A stretch of 64,000 nt of DNA from Chromohalobacter canadensis (GCF_034479555.1 NZ_CP140151.1:2108001-2172000); one strand, 5' to 3'; numbered from the stretch's first letter, positions 9,458 to 20,225 are shown. A program made the numbers and translations. The notes: a model not told the origin generated them from the sequence alone.

Positions 9458-10137
9458 ATGGATGACCGTGAGCGCCTCAAGACTGAGGTTTCGTATTTTG
9501 ATCCCCAGCGACACCCCGCATCGCCGTCGCGGCGACGCTTTCTAAAATCCGCCGGTGTCTCCGGGCTCGCGGTGGCGGCTGCGCCGGCGTTGTCGTCGGT
9601 GAGCTATGCCGGTTCGCCGGATGACCCGGACACGCAAGCCGAGGCACCCCCCGCGGAAGGCCAGCGTCGCATCACGCTGACCGTCAATGGCCGGCGCGAA
9701 CAGCTCGATGTCACGCCCAACGTGATCCTGCTCGATGCGCTGCGCCATGCCCTGCAATTGACCGGTACCAAGAAGGGCTGCGACCACGGCCAGTGCGGTG
9801 CCTGCACGATTCTGGTCAATGGCACGTCCATCAACTCCTGTTTGAGTCTCGCCGTGACCCACGACGGCGACGAGATCACCACCGTCGAAGGGCTCGAGAA
9901 GAACGGCCAGCAACATCCGTTGCAGCAGGCGTTTCTCGAGCACGATGCCTATCAGTGCGGTTACTGCACGGCGGGGCAGATGATGAGCGCGCTGGCGATC
10001 CTGCAGGATGACGACATCGGCACCAGTGATGCCGACGTGCGCGAGGCGATGAGCGGCAATATCTGTCGTTGCGGCGCCTACAAGAACATTGTCGCGGCGG
10101 TTCAGTCCGCTCGCGGAGCAATGCAAGGGGGTAATGC

Positions 10138-10141
<4 letters not shown>
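9458..10141 (+). CDS. paoA: Aldehyde oxidoreductase iron-sulfur subunit, Tat-exported (PaoA-like)
   Basis: The small 2Fe-2S subunit of a periplasmic molybdenum aldehyde oxidoreductase, 227 residues. A twin-arginine signal SRRRFLKSAGVSGLAVAAA lies at about residues 26-44. The plant-type cluster motif CDHGQCGACTILVNG (about 107-121) and the second cluster residues CGYCTAGQM and CRCGAY follow, as in xanthine-oxidase-family electron-transfer subunits. The E. coli PaoABC enzyme detoxifies aromatic aldehydes in the periplasm; only this subunit carries the Tat signal and the others ride along. Ribosome binding site GAGGATA. It overlaps paoB by four bases. Confidence 0.88.
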
Positions 10142-11124
<983 letters not shown>

Positions 11125-11147
11125 ATCGCCCGCGAGGAGAATGGAAC

Positions 11148-13376
11148 ATGAGCGACAAGGATACGAAAGAGCCCATTATCGGCGCGGGCGTGCCGCGCAT
11201 CGACGGTCCCGATAAACTCGCGGGGCGTGCCAACTACGCCGCTGACAACTTGCCGGCCAACATGGCATACGGCTACGGCGTCTTCAGCACCATCGCCAAG
11301 GGCAAGGTGACGCGGCTGGATATCGATGCGGCGAAGCAAATGCCGGGCGTCATCGATATTTTCCACCACGGTCACTTCCCGTCGCTGTATCGCACGCCGT
11401 CGAGCTTCGTGCAGGGCAACAAGGTGGAGGAAACACGGCTGCCGTTTGAGGATGAGCGCGTGTACTACGAGGGCCAGTTCGTGGCGCTGGTGGTCGCTGA
11501 CAGTTTCGAGAACGCACGTGCCGCCGCGCGACACGTCAAAGTGGAATACGCCGCCGAATCGGCCATCGCCAACCTCGCCCAGGGCCTTGATGACAACGGC
11601 ACCCAGTCGGGTGGCGGTCATTCGCGTGGCGATGCCGCCTCGACCTTCGACAGCGCCGAAACGACCATCGACGTCACTTACCATACGCCGGTGGAAACCC
11701 ATAACCCGATGGAAATGCACGCCTCGGTGGCGTACTGGGATGCGCCGGGCGATCTGACCATCTATGACGCCTCGCAAGGCGTCGTGGTCGAGCGCAATGC
11801 GCTGTCCAAGATCTTCGCCATCGCCCCCGAGCGTATCACCGTGCATGCGCCCTACATCGGCTCGGGTTTCGGTAGCAAGTTGTGGACCTGGCCGCATGCG
11901 ATAGCCACGGCAGCGGTGTCGCGTGAGCTGGATCGTCCGGTGCAGCTCGTCGTGCCGCGTCAGCAGATGTTCACCACCACCGGGCACCGTCCTGAAACCC
12001 GCCAGCGCATGCGTTTGGCGACCGACGGCAACGGCAAGCTGGTGTCGCTGCGTCACGAGGCGATCAACACGACCTCGTTCACCGACCAGTACGTGGAAAC
12101 CTGCGGCAGCGTGACCAAGAGCCTCTACAGCTGCCCCGATCTGACGGTGAGCCATGCCACGACACAGGTGAATCGCGGCACGCCGACCTCGATGCGTGCG
12201 CCGGGTGCGGCGCCGGGGCTGTTCGCGCTGGAATCCGCCATCGACGAGATGGCGCTGGCGGCAGGTGTCGATCCGGTGCAGTTTCGCCTCGATAACTACG
12301 CCGAGCGCGACGAGAGCAAGGATCTCGACTTCTCCAGCAATCACATCATCGAAGCGACGCAGCAGGCCGCCGAGCGTTTCGGGTGGCACGATCGCAACCC
12401 CGAGATCGGCAGCATGCGCGAGGGCCGTGAGATCGTCGGCTACGGCATGGCGGCCTGCAACTGGGAAGCCCTGAAGCGGCCCTGCGATGCACGCGTGTCG
12501 CTGCGTGCCGATGGCACCGTCTTCGCTTCCTGCGCGACCCAGGATATCGGCACCGGCACCTACACCATCGTCGCCCAGGCGGTGAGCGACGTGACCGGAG
12601 TGCCGCTGGATCGGATTACCGTCAAGCTGGGGGATTCCTCCTACCCGGACGGGCCGATCTCCGGCGGCTCCTGGGCCACGGCGACGACGCTCCCGGCCAT
12701 CGCCGGCGCGGCACGTAATGCGCTTGACGAGCTCAAGCGTTACGCCACGGGTGGCAACGGCATTTTCGCCGAGGCCAGCGCGGACGATCTAAGCGTGGCC
12801 GATGGTGCCTTGCGTTATGACGGCAAGCAGGCGAGTTTCGCCGAGGTACTCGACGCCGCGCGTTATGGCAGTGCCGATGGTGAAGCGCATACCGAGGCCG
12901 CCGACTCGAAATACTCCTACCGCTCCTTCGGTGCCCATTTCGTCGAGGTACGCTGGGATCCGGGCATCTCGCACCTGCGTGTGTCGCGCGTGGTCAGTGC
13001 CATCGATGTAGGCAAGGTGATCAACGAAACCACCGCGCGTAACCAGGTCGAGGGCGCCGTCGTCATGGGCGTGGGCATGGGCCTCTTCGAAGCCACCGAG
13101 TACGACGAGCGCAACGGCCGCCCCGTGAACAACGACTACGCAGAGTACGTGGTACCGGTGCACGCCGACCAGCCGGAGATCGATGTCATACTGCTCGATT
13201 ATCCTGATCTGGCGTTCAATGAGTACGGCGCGCGGGGTATCGGCGAAATCGGCATCACCGGGCTTGCCGCCGCCATCGGCAATGCGGTGCACCATGCCAC
13301 CGGCAAGCGCATTCGCGAACTGCCGATCACCCTCGACAAGCTGATGGACGACGTGCCCCAGGCGCAAAGCGCCTAA
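11148..13376 (+). CDS. paoC: Aldehyde oxidoreductase molybdenum-binding subunit (PaoC-like)
   Basis: The 742-residue large subunit of the xanthine oxidase family. GVPRIDGPDKLAGRANYAAD opens the a/b hammerhead domain; YIGSGFGSK (about 237-245) and TSMRAPGAAPGLFALE are cofactor-binding motifs; near the end GARGIGEIGITG holds the expected active-site glutamate (about residue 705). It lacks a signal peptide, which fits export with PaoA. Ribosome binding site GAGGAG. It ends the operon and faces mocA convergently. Confidence 0.88.
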   Translation: MSDKDTKEPIIGAGVPRIDGPDKLAGRANYAADNLPANMAYGYGVFSTIAKGKVTRLDIDAAKQMPGVIDIFHHGHFPSLYRTPSSFVQGNKVEETRLPFEDERVYYEGQFVALVVADSFENARAAARHVKVEYAAESAIANLAQGLDDNGTQSGGGHSRGDAASTFDSAETTIDVTYHTPVETHNPMEMHASVAYWDAPGDLTIYDASQGVVVERNALSKIFAIAPERITVHAPYIGSGFGSKLWTWPHAIATAAVSRELDRPVQLVVPRQQMFTTTGHRPETRQRMRLATDGNGKLVSLRHEAINTTSFTDQYVETCGSVTKSLYSCPDLTVSHATTQVNRGTPTSMRAPGAAPGLFALESAIDEMALAAGVDPVQFRLDNYAERDESKDLDFSSNHIIEATQQAAERFGWHDRNPEIGSMREGREIVGYGMAACNWEALKRPCDARVSLRADGTVFASCATQDIGTGTYTIVAQAVSDVTGVPLDRITVKLGDSSYPDGPISGGSWATATTLPAIAGAARNALDELKRYATGGNGIFAEASADDLSVADGALRYDGKQASFAEVLDAARYGSADGEAHTEAADSKYSYRSFGAHFVEVRWDPGISHLRVSRVVSAIDVGKVINETTARNQVEGAVVMGVGMGLFEATEYDERNGRPVNNDYAEYVVPVHADQPEIDVILLDYPDLAFNEYGARGIGEIGITGLAAAIGNAVHHATGKRIRELPITLDKLMDDVPQAQSA

Positions 13377-13392
13377 GGAGCATCGACTGGCC

Positions 13393-14016
13393 TCAGCGCC
13401 TCGCGCCGCCGTCAGCTGGCGCTGCGAGGTGTTGCAGGTCCGAGGGTGTATCGATGTCCAGCAGGATGCCGGGATCATCGACCTCTACTTCCCGGTAGCA
13501 TGCGGGGTGCTGGTGGATAAGCCGCCGCGCCCCGCTATCCCCTTCCAGGCGCGTGAGAGCCGGCCAGAAATCGCGTCCGAACAGTACCGGGTGGCCGGGA
13601 CGGCCGGCATGCCGGGGGCGAATTATGTGTGCGACATCGGCGGCGTGCTGCAAGCGGCGCAGCGTGTCGGCGCGAATGGCGGGCATGTCGCCGAGCAGTA
13701 TTGCGGCTGCCTGAACGTCGGCGAGTGACGGATCCCCTGCGAGCGTCGCGAAGGCCTCGGCCAGGCTGGTGCCCAGCCCGCGCTCGGCGTGTGCGACACC
13801 TATCACGGGCGCGTGCTCGTCCAGGCCGAAATGCGCTGGCGTCTCGGTGTCGCGCAGCACCACGCGACAGTGAGTGAAGGCCTCGGCCGCATGCGCGAAG
13901 GAAGCGTTCAGCAGCGTCTCGCCCCCTGCGAGCAGGGCGCGGCGCTTGTCCTGCTCTCCGAAACGCCGCGAGCTTCCGGCGGCCATGATCACGGCGACCA
14001 CGCGCTTACAGGGCAT
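13393..14016 (-). CDS. mocA: Molybdenum cofactor nucleotidyltransferase, MocA/MobA-like
   Basis: From the ATG at 14014-14016 the protein has about 207 residues and begins MPCKRVVAVIMAAGSSRRFG, the nucleotide-binding glycine-rich motif of MobA/MocA transferases. LLGDMPAI and GHPVLFGRDFW fit the same family. MocA makes molybdopterin cytosine dinucleotide, the cofactor form used by PaoC-type enzymes. An upstream in-frame start (14172) would lie within the xdhC-like gene; the chosen start gives an 11-base overlap. It is convergent with and adjacent to paoC, which supports a maturation role for that enzyme. Confidence 0.8.
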   Translation of the reverse strand: MPCKRVVAVIMAAGSSRRFGEQDKRRALLAGGETLLNASFAHAAEAFTHCRVVLRDTETPAHFGLDEHAPVIGVAHAERGLGTSLAEAFATLAGDPSLADVQAAAILLGDMPAIRADTLRRLQHAADVAHIIRPRHAGRPGHPVLFGRDFWPALTRLEGDSGARRLIHQHPACYREVEVDDPGILLDIDTPSDLQHLAAPADGGARR

Positions 14017-14992
14017 CGCGTGCCTTGCCGCGTCGCACGCGCACGATATCGGCCATGACCGCCAGCGCGATTTCGGCGGGTGTCTTGCTCCCGAGTGCCA
14101 GGCCGATGGGCATGTGCAGACGTTCGATATCTTCCTCGCTGAGTCCGCCGGTGCGTGCCAGCCGTTCGGCACGGGCCGTCGAGGTGCGTCGCGAGCCCAT
14201 GACCCCGATGTAGAACGCCGGCGTTCGCACGGCCTCGATCATTGTCAGATCATCCAGGCGTGGGTCATGGGTCAAGGCGACGATGGCCGTGGCTGCGTGG
14301 CTCGCGCCCGAGGCAATGAAGGCGCTGGGCAGCTCGCGTCGCGTGCGTATCCCGGGAAGCGCCACGTCTTCCCATGCCTCTTCGCGCGGATCGCAGACGA
14401 TGACCTCGAACCCCATCGAGCGTGCGAATTCGGCGCAGGCGAGCGCTACCGGCGACATGCCGGCCACGATCAAGCGCGCCACCGGACCGAGACGCACCCG
14501 GGCATGATGCGCATCGCACGTTACCCTGGGTCCATTGTCGTCGTCCTCGACGAGCATCGCCGCGCCCGTGGCGAGATCGACCTCGCGGACGGCCTGATGC
14601 TGGCCGCGCAGCACGTCATGCACGGCCTCTAGATGGGCCAGCGATGCTGGTGTCGCCGGCAGGCGCTCGATCAGGACATCGAGAATGCCATCGCAGGGCA
14701 GCGTCACTGCCGGCCCGTCGGCATGCCCATCGCCGTAGCGTAGCGTGGTGACCGGCATCTCGAAGGCGCCCCGCGTCAGGCGTTCGAGGAAATCCTCCTC
14801 GATGCAGCCGCCCGACAAGGAACCTGCATGGCGGCCGTCCCCGCGCGCGACGAATAGCGAGCCCGGCTCACGGGGCGACGAGCCGAACGTCGCCAACACC
14901 GTGCACAGCCAGACCGTTTCACCGTCGCGGGCCCAATCAAGCGCTCGCTCGATGACCTGCAAATCCAAGTGTTGCATGCTCAGTACGCTCAC
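14006..14992 (-). CDS. XdhC/CoxI family molybdenum enzyme maturation factor (PaoD-like)
   Basis: The 328-residue protein has the XdhC N-terminal motif VLATFGSSPREPGS, then SLSGGCIEEDF, and a C-terminal Rossmann domain ending in FYIGVMGSRRTS, LHMPIGLALGSKTPAEIALA. XdhC proteins bind the molybdenum cofactor, help its sulfuration and insert it into xanthine-oxidase-family enzymes. It overlaps mocA, and both presumably serve the neighbouring PaoABC enzyme. The 196-base gap upstream (14993-15188) shows no gene. Confidence 0.85.
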   Translation of the reverse strand: MSVLSMQHLDLQVIERALDWARDGETVWLCTVLATFGSSPREPGSLFVARGDGRHAGSLSGGCIEEDFLERLTRGAFEMPVTTLRYGDGHADGPAVTLPCDGILDVLIERLPATPASLAHLEAVHDVLRGQHQAVREVDLATGAAMLVEDDDNGPRVTCDAHHARVRLGPVARLIVAGMSPVALACAEFARSMGFEVIVCDPREEAWEDVALPGIRTRRELPSAFIASGASHAATAIVALTHDPRLDDLTMIEAVRTPAFYIGVMGSRRTSTARAERLARTGGLSEEDIERLHMPIGLALGSKTPAEIALAVMADIVRVRRGKARDAL

Positions 14993-15188
14993 CCATTATC
15001 GTGTTGCCTCGCGCCGGAGTGTCGACGACGACTGACCGGTGCTTCGAGGCATTCGTGTCATGGGGCCACTATATCGTGCATGACGTGTCATGTGGGGATG
15101 GACCTGCCGGCTAGCCAGGTAGCAGTCGTCATGCCATTGCATGAAAATGCCGCATGCGATGCGTGGTTCACCTGATGCCATGGCACTC

Positions 15189-16340
15189 TTACAGGATTCG
15201 GGCTTCCTCGAGATCGGCATGCACCATGACATTGGCGCCTTCCGGTAACAGATAACGTGCGCCGCGATTGAGCGCATCGACATGCAATGAGAACCCTTGG
15301 CATTCCACACGGTAGCGAATCACGTTGCCAAGCAATCGACGCTGAACGATGACACCGCCACAGCCGGGGCCGAGATGAGAAGGCGTCGTCGGGTCGTTGA
15401 TCTCGTCCATCGTACTTTTCAAGTAGAGCGCCTCCGGTCGAAAGACGACCTGGGCGGCGTCCGCTTCATAGCCCAGCAGTGACGACGCTTGCTGTGCATC
15501 GAGGCAGTTGTAGGCGCCCATGAAACCGGCCACTTCTTGGCTCGCAGGGCGTGTGTAGAGTGCTTCTCCGTCGCCTTGTTGCAGGATGTTTCCCTTGCCC
15601 ATCAGGAAGATGCGGTCCGACATCATCAGCGCCTCTTCCTGATCGTGGGTCACGAACAGCGTGGTGAGTCCCAGCTGTTGCTGAATATTGCGAAGCTGCT
15701 CGCGCAGGTGCTGGCGGATGCGCGCATCCAGTGCCGACAGCGGCTCATCCATCAGCAGAATGCGGGGCTCGAGGACCAGCGAACGTGCCAGCGCCACGCG
15801 CTGCCGCTGTCCACCCGACAGTTGATGCGGATGCTTGTGTGCGTGCGTCTCGAGTTCCACCAGCGACAGCGTTTCATCGACCCGCTGTTGGCGCTCGGCG
15901 CTCGGCACCTTGTGCATGCGCAGGCCGAAGGCGACGTTGTCGAAGACCGTCATGTTGGGGAACAAGGCATAGTGCTGAAATACCATGCCGATGCCGCGTT
16001 TCTGCGGCGGTAGATGGGTGATGGTTTCGCCATCTACTTCGACGTGACCGGCATCGACCGCCGTCAGTCCGGCGATCGCGCGCAGCAATGTGGACTTACC
16101 GCAGCCCGAGGGGCCGAGCAGCGTGACGAACTCGCCACGCGCGATGTCGGCCTCGATCCCTTCGAAGACCGATGTCGCACCGAAGCGCTTGGAGAGTCCC
16201 TGCAGGCGCAGGTAGCGCGAATCGGCGGAAGGGGGCTCGGCCACGAGGCTGTCGGCAACGGCGGAACGCTCGGCCACGGCCGTTTCAGGTGAAGCGGGCG
16301 TTGCCTCGGGCGTGGAAAGGGGAGCAGGAGCGGAACTCAT
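15189..16340 (-). CDS. ABC transporter ATP-binding protein (PotA/PhnT-like)
   Basis: The 383-residue ATPase has Walker A LLGPSGCGKST (about 75-85), the Q-loop, signature LSGGQRQRVALARSLV, Walker B ILLMDEPLSALDAR and a C-terminal TOBE domain with GVIVQRRLLGNVIRYRVE. This is the spermidine/iron/2-aminoethylphosphonate importer subclass. The first 45 residues are an unusual Ala/Pro/Glu-rich extension. Its start overlaps the stop of the damaged permease gene. Last gene of the minus-strand operon 15189-20070. Confidence 0.85.
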   Translation of the reverse strand: MSSAPAPLSTPEATPASPETAVAERSAVADSLVAEPPSADSRYLRLQGLSKRFGATSVFEGIEADIARGEFVTLLGPSGCGKSTLLRAIAGLTAVDAGHVEVDGETITHLPPQKRGIGMVFQHYALFPNMTVFDNVAFGLRMHKVPSAERQQRVDETLSLVELETHAHKHPHQLSGGQRQRVALARSLVLEPRILLMDEPLSALDARIRQHLREQLRNIQQQLGLTTLFVTHDQEEALMMSDRIFLMGKGNILQQGDGEALYTRPASQEVAGFMGAYNCLDAQQASSLLGYEADAAQVVFRPEALYLKSTMDEINDPTTPSHLGPGCGGVIVQRRLLGNVIRYRVECQGFSLHVDALNRGARYLLPEGANVMVHADLEEARIL

Positions 16341-17194
16341 GTGTCGCCAGCCTCCGGAGCGGTGATTTCTCCCCGGCCGTTGCCCAGCCAGGTGAGAATC
16401 AGGATGAACACGAACAAAGTGATGACCAGCGCGCTGGTGAAGTGCCCGCTTTCACGACGCACGTTGAACAGATAGATCTGCAGCGTTTCGAAGCGTGTAC
16501 CGACCAGCATGTTGGCGAACACGAACTCGCCGATCAGAAATGAGAACGACAGGAAGATCGCGATGCGAATGCCTAGACGCATATTGGGCAGGATGACGTT
16601 GAAGAACGCCGTCAGTGGGCTGGCCCCCAGCAACTGTGCGGCTTCCATCAACTCGTTTGCCTCGAAGCTTCTCAGACTGTTGATCAACGAGCGGTACATG
16701 AACGGTAGCGCAATCGAGACATAGGTCAGCATCAGGATCCACGGCGTGCCCACCAGCGGCAGTGGTCCGCCGGCATAGAGCTGCAGCAGACCCACCGAGG
16801 AGACCACTGGCGGTACGGCGAATGGTGCGAGTATCAGCACGTTCATCCAGCGATCCAGCCGCGGATAGCGGGTATGTGCCAGAAACGCCACGGGCAAGAT
16901 CAGCACCAGCGATAGCACCAGCGCGCCGGCCACCACGAACAGCGAACGCCCGAATGCGGCGATAAAGCGCGGCGTCGACCACAGTCGGGCCAGTCACTCC
17001 AGCGTCAGTCCATCCGGTAGCAGCGTGGCGCCCCAGCGGGTGGAAACGGCGTAGAGCAGCGTGGCCAGTAGTGGCAGGGCCAGCAGCGTGAAGACGGGAA
17101 TGGCGATCCAAGTGTGTAGGCGCAAACGGTGTGCTGGCGATGCTGTAGGTCTGGCCCAGGCTGGCATGGCCAGGGACTCAGTGATCAGTGACAT
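16337..17194 (-). pseudogene. ABC transporter permease (second subunit) interrupted by an in-frame TGA
   Basis: Codons 1-66 (MSLITESLAMPAWAR to LPDGLTLE) are followed by TGA at 16994-16996 and then, in the same frame, by LARLWSTPRFIAAFGRSLF and the remaining permease with its BPD_transp_1 helices and the EAA loop ANELMEAAQLLGASP. Without the stop the gene would give a normal 285-residue permease overlapping both neighbours by a few bases. Family members often carry W-Y/L-A after TLE/TLK, so TGG to TGA is the likely change. Nothing else is decayed, so this may be recent, a sequencing error or leaky (the stop context is TGAC). Confidence 0.8.
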
Positions 17195-18020
17195 GATGGC
17201 TCCGGCGTAGCAGGCGCTGTTGAATCAGTGTGATCGTTGCTAGCAGCCCGACCAGCAGCAGCGAAAGAGCACTGGCAAGCTCCGGCTGCAGGAAGAGGTC
17301 GCCCGCGACAAGGTTGGCGATGCGAATGGTCATCAGGTTGTAGTTGTTGCCGACCAGTGCAAAAACCGTAGCGTAGGTGCCCACGGCGTTGGCCAGCAGA
17401 ATGGTCAGCGTGCCCGCGATGCTTGGCCAGAGCACTGGGAGGCCGATGTAACGCCAGTAGTCGTGGCGCCTGGCACCTAGAAGGCTGGCCGACTCGCGCC
17501 ACTCCGCACGCAACGTGCCGAAGGCGGGCAATAACAGCAACACCCCCAGCGGCACCTGAAACCAGGTGTAGATGATCATCAGGCCGGAGCGGGAGTAGAG
17601 GGAGAAATCCTCGAACAGCCCGACACGTTGTAATGCCAGCGTCAGCGCGCCGTTGGCACCCAGCAGGATGATGAAGGCGAACGCCAGTGGCACACCGGCG
17701 AAGTTGCTGGCCATGTTGGTAAACGCGATCAGCAGGCGGCGCCAGCGTCCCCCGAGGCGGGTCAGGCTGTAGCAGGTGAGCACGGCGATCACGATGCCCG
17801 CGAGGCTCGAAACGATGGCGATTTCAAGCGTGCGCCACATTGCCTGGCGGTAGAACGCCGAGGCGATGATTTCCTGAAAATGCGCCAGGCCCCAGCCGTC
17901 GCCGACGCGAAAGGCGTTGATCGCCACGAACACCAGCGGCGCCAGCTGAAACGCGGCGAACACGACGAAAAACGGCACCATGCACAGGATGGCCGGCGAG
18001 ATGAACCGTCGCGCGGTCAT
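17178..18020 (-). CDS. ABC transporter permease (first subunit)
   Basis: A 280-residue inner-membrane protein with six predicted helices, beginning FISPAILCMVPFFVVFAAFQ, and with the ABC-contact loop around ESASLLGARRHDYWRYIGLP (about 180-199). It pairs with the damaged permease downstream. Its start overlaps the phosphodiesterase stop and its stop overlaps the next gene, so the operon is tightly coupled. Confidence 0.85.
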   Translation of the reverse strand: MTARRFISPAILCMVPFFVVFAAFQLAPLVFVAINAFRVGDGWGLAHFQEIIASAFYRQAMWRTLEIAIVSSLAGIVIAVLTCYSLTRLGGRWRRLLIAFTNMASNFAGVPLAFAFIILLGANGALTLALQRVGLFEDFSLYSRSGLMIIYTWFQVPLGVLLLLPAFGTLRAEWRESASLLGARRHDYWRYIGLPVLWPSIAGTLTILLANAVGTYATVFALVGNNYNLMTIRIANLVAGDLFLQPELASALSLLLVGLLATITLIQQRLLRRSHHVTDH

Positions 18021-18895
18021 TGCTCGATGCCCTCATGATCGTGCGGTGCGATATGCGCTGTCTGTACGTCAGGGCGTTCGAGTATCTCAGGGGCAAGCAA
18101 TGCCTCATGGTACGCCTTGGTATGCTTGAGCCCCATCAGCGTGGCGAGCGTGCCGCAGAGTTCGGTCTGGCGCAGGCCGTCGAGGCGCTGATTGGTAAAT
18201 CCCTCACCCAGCGTCCACAGCGGAACATGGCGCTCTTCGGGCAGTGTGCCCGAGTGCGAGCGGTCGGCATTCATGCCGTGGTCGGCGGTGACCACGATCT
18301 GGTAGCCGGCCTCCCGCCAGCGTGGCAGGTAATCGGCAAGTGCCACGTCGGCGTGACGGGCCGCGTTGCGATATTGCGCTGAATCCGCACCGTGGCGATG
18401 GCCGGAATCGTCGATGTTCATGCTGTGGACCAGCAGGAAGTCCGGGCCCTGCAGTTGACGCATCATCTCGGCATCGCTGAACAGGTGATCGTCGGGATAA
18501 TGATCGCGCCAGTAGAAAAGCCCGGCCTGAATGGCACTCTTCTCGTTTTGGTGAAAGCGGTGACGTGTGCGATCGAACGGCGCCTCGAGATACAGCTCAC
18601 TGACCCAGTGATAGGCTGCCGCTGCGGTTCTTCGGCCCTGTCCGACGGCAAGATCGAATAGGCTGACTTCGTGAGAGCGGCGCACGACCTCGTTATGGAC
18701 CACGCCGGAATCTACCGGACGACGTCCGGTCAGCAAACATTCGTAGAGTGGCCGCGACATGGCGGGCAGCTCGCAGTCTAGCGAGTGATAGGTGGCGCGG
18801 CCGGCTTCGCACAGCGCATTGAGATACCCCATGGCGTGGTGGCCGACGGCATGGTTAAGGCCGTCGAGAACGACCAAGATGATGCGTTGGGACAT
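18017..18895 (-). CDS. Alkaline phosphatase superfamily hydrolase (phosphodiesterase/pyrophosphatase type)
   Basis: The 292-residue protein starts IILVVLDGLNHAVG (metal-binding Asp), has the nucleophile region PAMSRPLYECLLTG (Ser/Thr near residue 46) and later metal ligands in NIDDSGHRHG, VVTADHGMNADRSHSG and the final H of the family fold. This is the type I phosphodiesterase/nucleotide pyrophosphatase group of the alkaline phosphatase superfamily. No signal peptide is seen, so it would act in the cytoplasm on the imported compound. The substrate is unknown; a phosphodiester or phosphonate is plausible from the transporter type. Confidence 0.7.
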   Translation of the reverse strand: MSQRIILVVLDGLNHAVGHHAMGYLNALCEAGRATYHSLDCELPAMSRPLYECLLTGRRPVDSGVVHNEVVRRSHEVSLFDLAVGQGRRTAAAAYHWVSELYLEAPFDRTRHRFHQNEKSAIQAGLFYWRDHYPDDHLFSDAEMMRQLQGPDFLLVHSMNIDDSGHRHGADSAQYRNAARHADVALADYLPRWREAGYQIVVTADHGMNADRSHSGTLPEERHVPLWTLGEGFTNQRLDGLRQTELCGTLATLMGLKHTKAYHEALLAPEILERPDVQTAHIAPHDHEGIEQ

Positions 18896-18911
18896 GTGAC
18901 GACTCCAGGCC

Positions 18912-18928
18912 GCCTCCGGGAGGGAGGC
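18912..18928 (-). repeat. Intergenic hairpin between binding-protein and hydrolase genes
   Basis: GCCTCC / GGAGGC with a five-base loop lies between the binding-protein stop and the hydrolase start. Hairpins behind binding-protein genes often protect the upstream message, giving more binding protein than membrane subunits. Confidence 0.45.
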
Positions 18929-18987
18929 AGCACGGGTTTCGGCCTAATCAGCGCTGAAGGAGCATCGCCCGAGGCGAGGGCTTGAGA

Positions 18988-20070
18988 TCAGTGCTGACGC
19001 GTGAGGACTTCGGACTGCCAGAGCTGCGGCAGTTGGCGCGACGTCTGCTCCCAGGCCTCGAAATCTTCGATGGGGCGCGCATTGGCGTACTCACTGTCGG
19101 GCAGCAGCTTGGCGGCGGTGGCGTCATCAAAGTCGAGGTGTTCGGCCCGGATCGGTCGCGCATAGCCCTTGGCCAGATTGGCCTGACCGGCATCGGAGAA
19201 GATGTATTCGCGGGCCAGCTTGGCGGCGTCCGGATGCGGTGCGTACTTGTTGATGATCGTGGTATAGCCGGAGACGACCGAGGCATCCGACGGGATCGAC
19301 ACCTCGAACCGGTCGCGGTCGATCTGGTCGCGATAGTTCAGGGCGTTGAAGTCCCATAGCAGGCCGACTTCGATCTCGCCTTTCTCCAGTGCGGCGATGG
19401 TCAGATCAGTCAGCGACAGTCGGCCCTGTTCGGCTAGGTCGCCGAAGAGCTCCAGACCGGGTTGCAAATCGCTCTCGTCGCCACCGCGTGCGTAAGCGGC
19501 GGCCAGTACGGCGGCGTTGTTCTGCGCACCGGAGCCCACCGGGCCGACAGCAACGCTGTAGTCACCCTCGAGCAGGTCGGCGAACGCGTGGGGGCGCTCG
19601 TCTTCGGGCACTAGATCCTTGTTGATGATCATGGCGATGGTACCGGTGTAGGCGAGCGCCCAGTGGCCGTCTTCGTCTTTCGCCCAGTCGGGAATCTGGT
19701 CCCAGTGGGACGGCTTGTACGGCTGGGTCACACCCTGCTCGACGGCAATCGGCCCGAAGGCAATGCCCACATCGCCGATGTCGGCGCTGGCGTTCTCGCC
19801 TTCAGCACGGAACTTGGCGATTTCCTCGGCGGAACTCATGTCGGTGTCGGAATGTTCCAGGCCATACTCTTCTTTCAGGTCGGCCCAGGTATCTTTCCAA
19901 TTGGCCCAGCTATCGGGCATGCCGAGGCTGTCGACGCGACCTTCCTGCTGGGCGGCCGCGATCAAGTCATCCATGTTGGGCTGTGCTGCGTTGGCGGTAC
20001 CGGTAAACAGCGCAAGACTGGCAAGCACGGCCAGCGGCAGGCTAGCGAGTGGGAAACGGGGCGATTTCAA
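18988..20070 (-). CDS. ABC transporter periplasmic substrate-binding protein
   Basis: An extracellular solute-binding protein of the iron/2-aminoethylphosphonate/spermidine type (about 360 residues). The start is probably the TTG at 20068-20070, with GAGGAG eight bases upstream, giving signal peptide KSPRFPLASLPLAVLASLAL, FTGTANA and cleavage before AQPNMDD. An in-frame ATG at 20106 is possible but has no ribosome binding site. Motifs such as WALAYTGTIAMIINKDLVP and VGPVGSGAQNN fit the family. It is the first gene of the operon, and a palindromic operator lies 58 bases upstream. Confidence 0.82.
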   Translation of the reverse strand: MKSPRFPLASLPLAVLASLALFTGTANAAQPNMDDLIAAAQQEGRVDSLGMPDSWANWKDTWADLKEEYGLEHSDTDMSSAEEIAKFRAEGENASADIGDVGIAFGPIAVEQGVTQPYKPSHWDQIPDWAKDEDGHWALAYTGTIAMIINKDLVPEDERPHAFADLLEGDYSVAVGPVGSGAQNNAAVLAAAYARGGDESDLQPGLELFGDLAEQGRLSLTDLTIAALEKGEIEVGLLWDFNALNYRDQIDRDRFEVSIPSDASVVSGYTTIINKYAPHPDAAKLAREYIFSDAGQANLAKGYARPIRAEHLDFDDATAAKLLPDSEYANARPIEDFEAWEQTSRQLPQLWQSEVLTRQH

Positions 20071-20127
20071 GGCAGCACTCCTCATATTGAAAACGGATCG
20101 GGGCATGGAAGCAGGTCAGGGGCAACG

Positions 20128-20145
20128 TGTTGGTCTAGTCCAACA
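20128..20145. promoter_or_regulatory. Operator 1 for the divergent GntR/UTRA regulator
   Basis: TGTTGGTCTAGTCCAACA is an 18-base inverted repeat with one mismatch. Its core TTGGTCTAG-CCAA is the TGGT-N4-ACCA type known for HutC-subfamily GntR regulators. It lies upstream of the binding-protein gene. Confidence 0.65.
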
Positions 20146-20225
20146 GCGCTGGAAAGTCAGATTAAGAGCGGCATGTGACTAAGGCGTGTCAGTGTCATAA
20201 CAGTACGGTGACGATGCCGGCGGGG

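Noticed and set aside
16994..16996. TGA in the permease as a selenocysteine codon
   Set aside because: The family position is normally Trp or another non-catalytic residue, and no selenoprotein is expected in this permease family.
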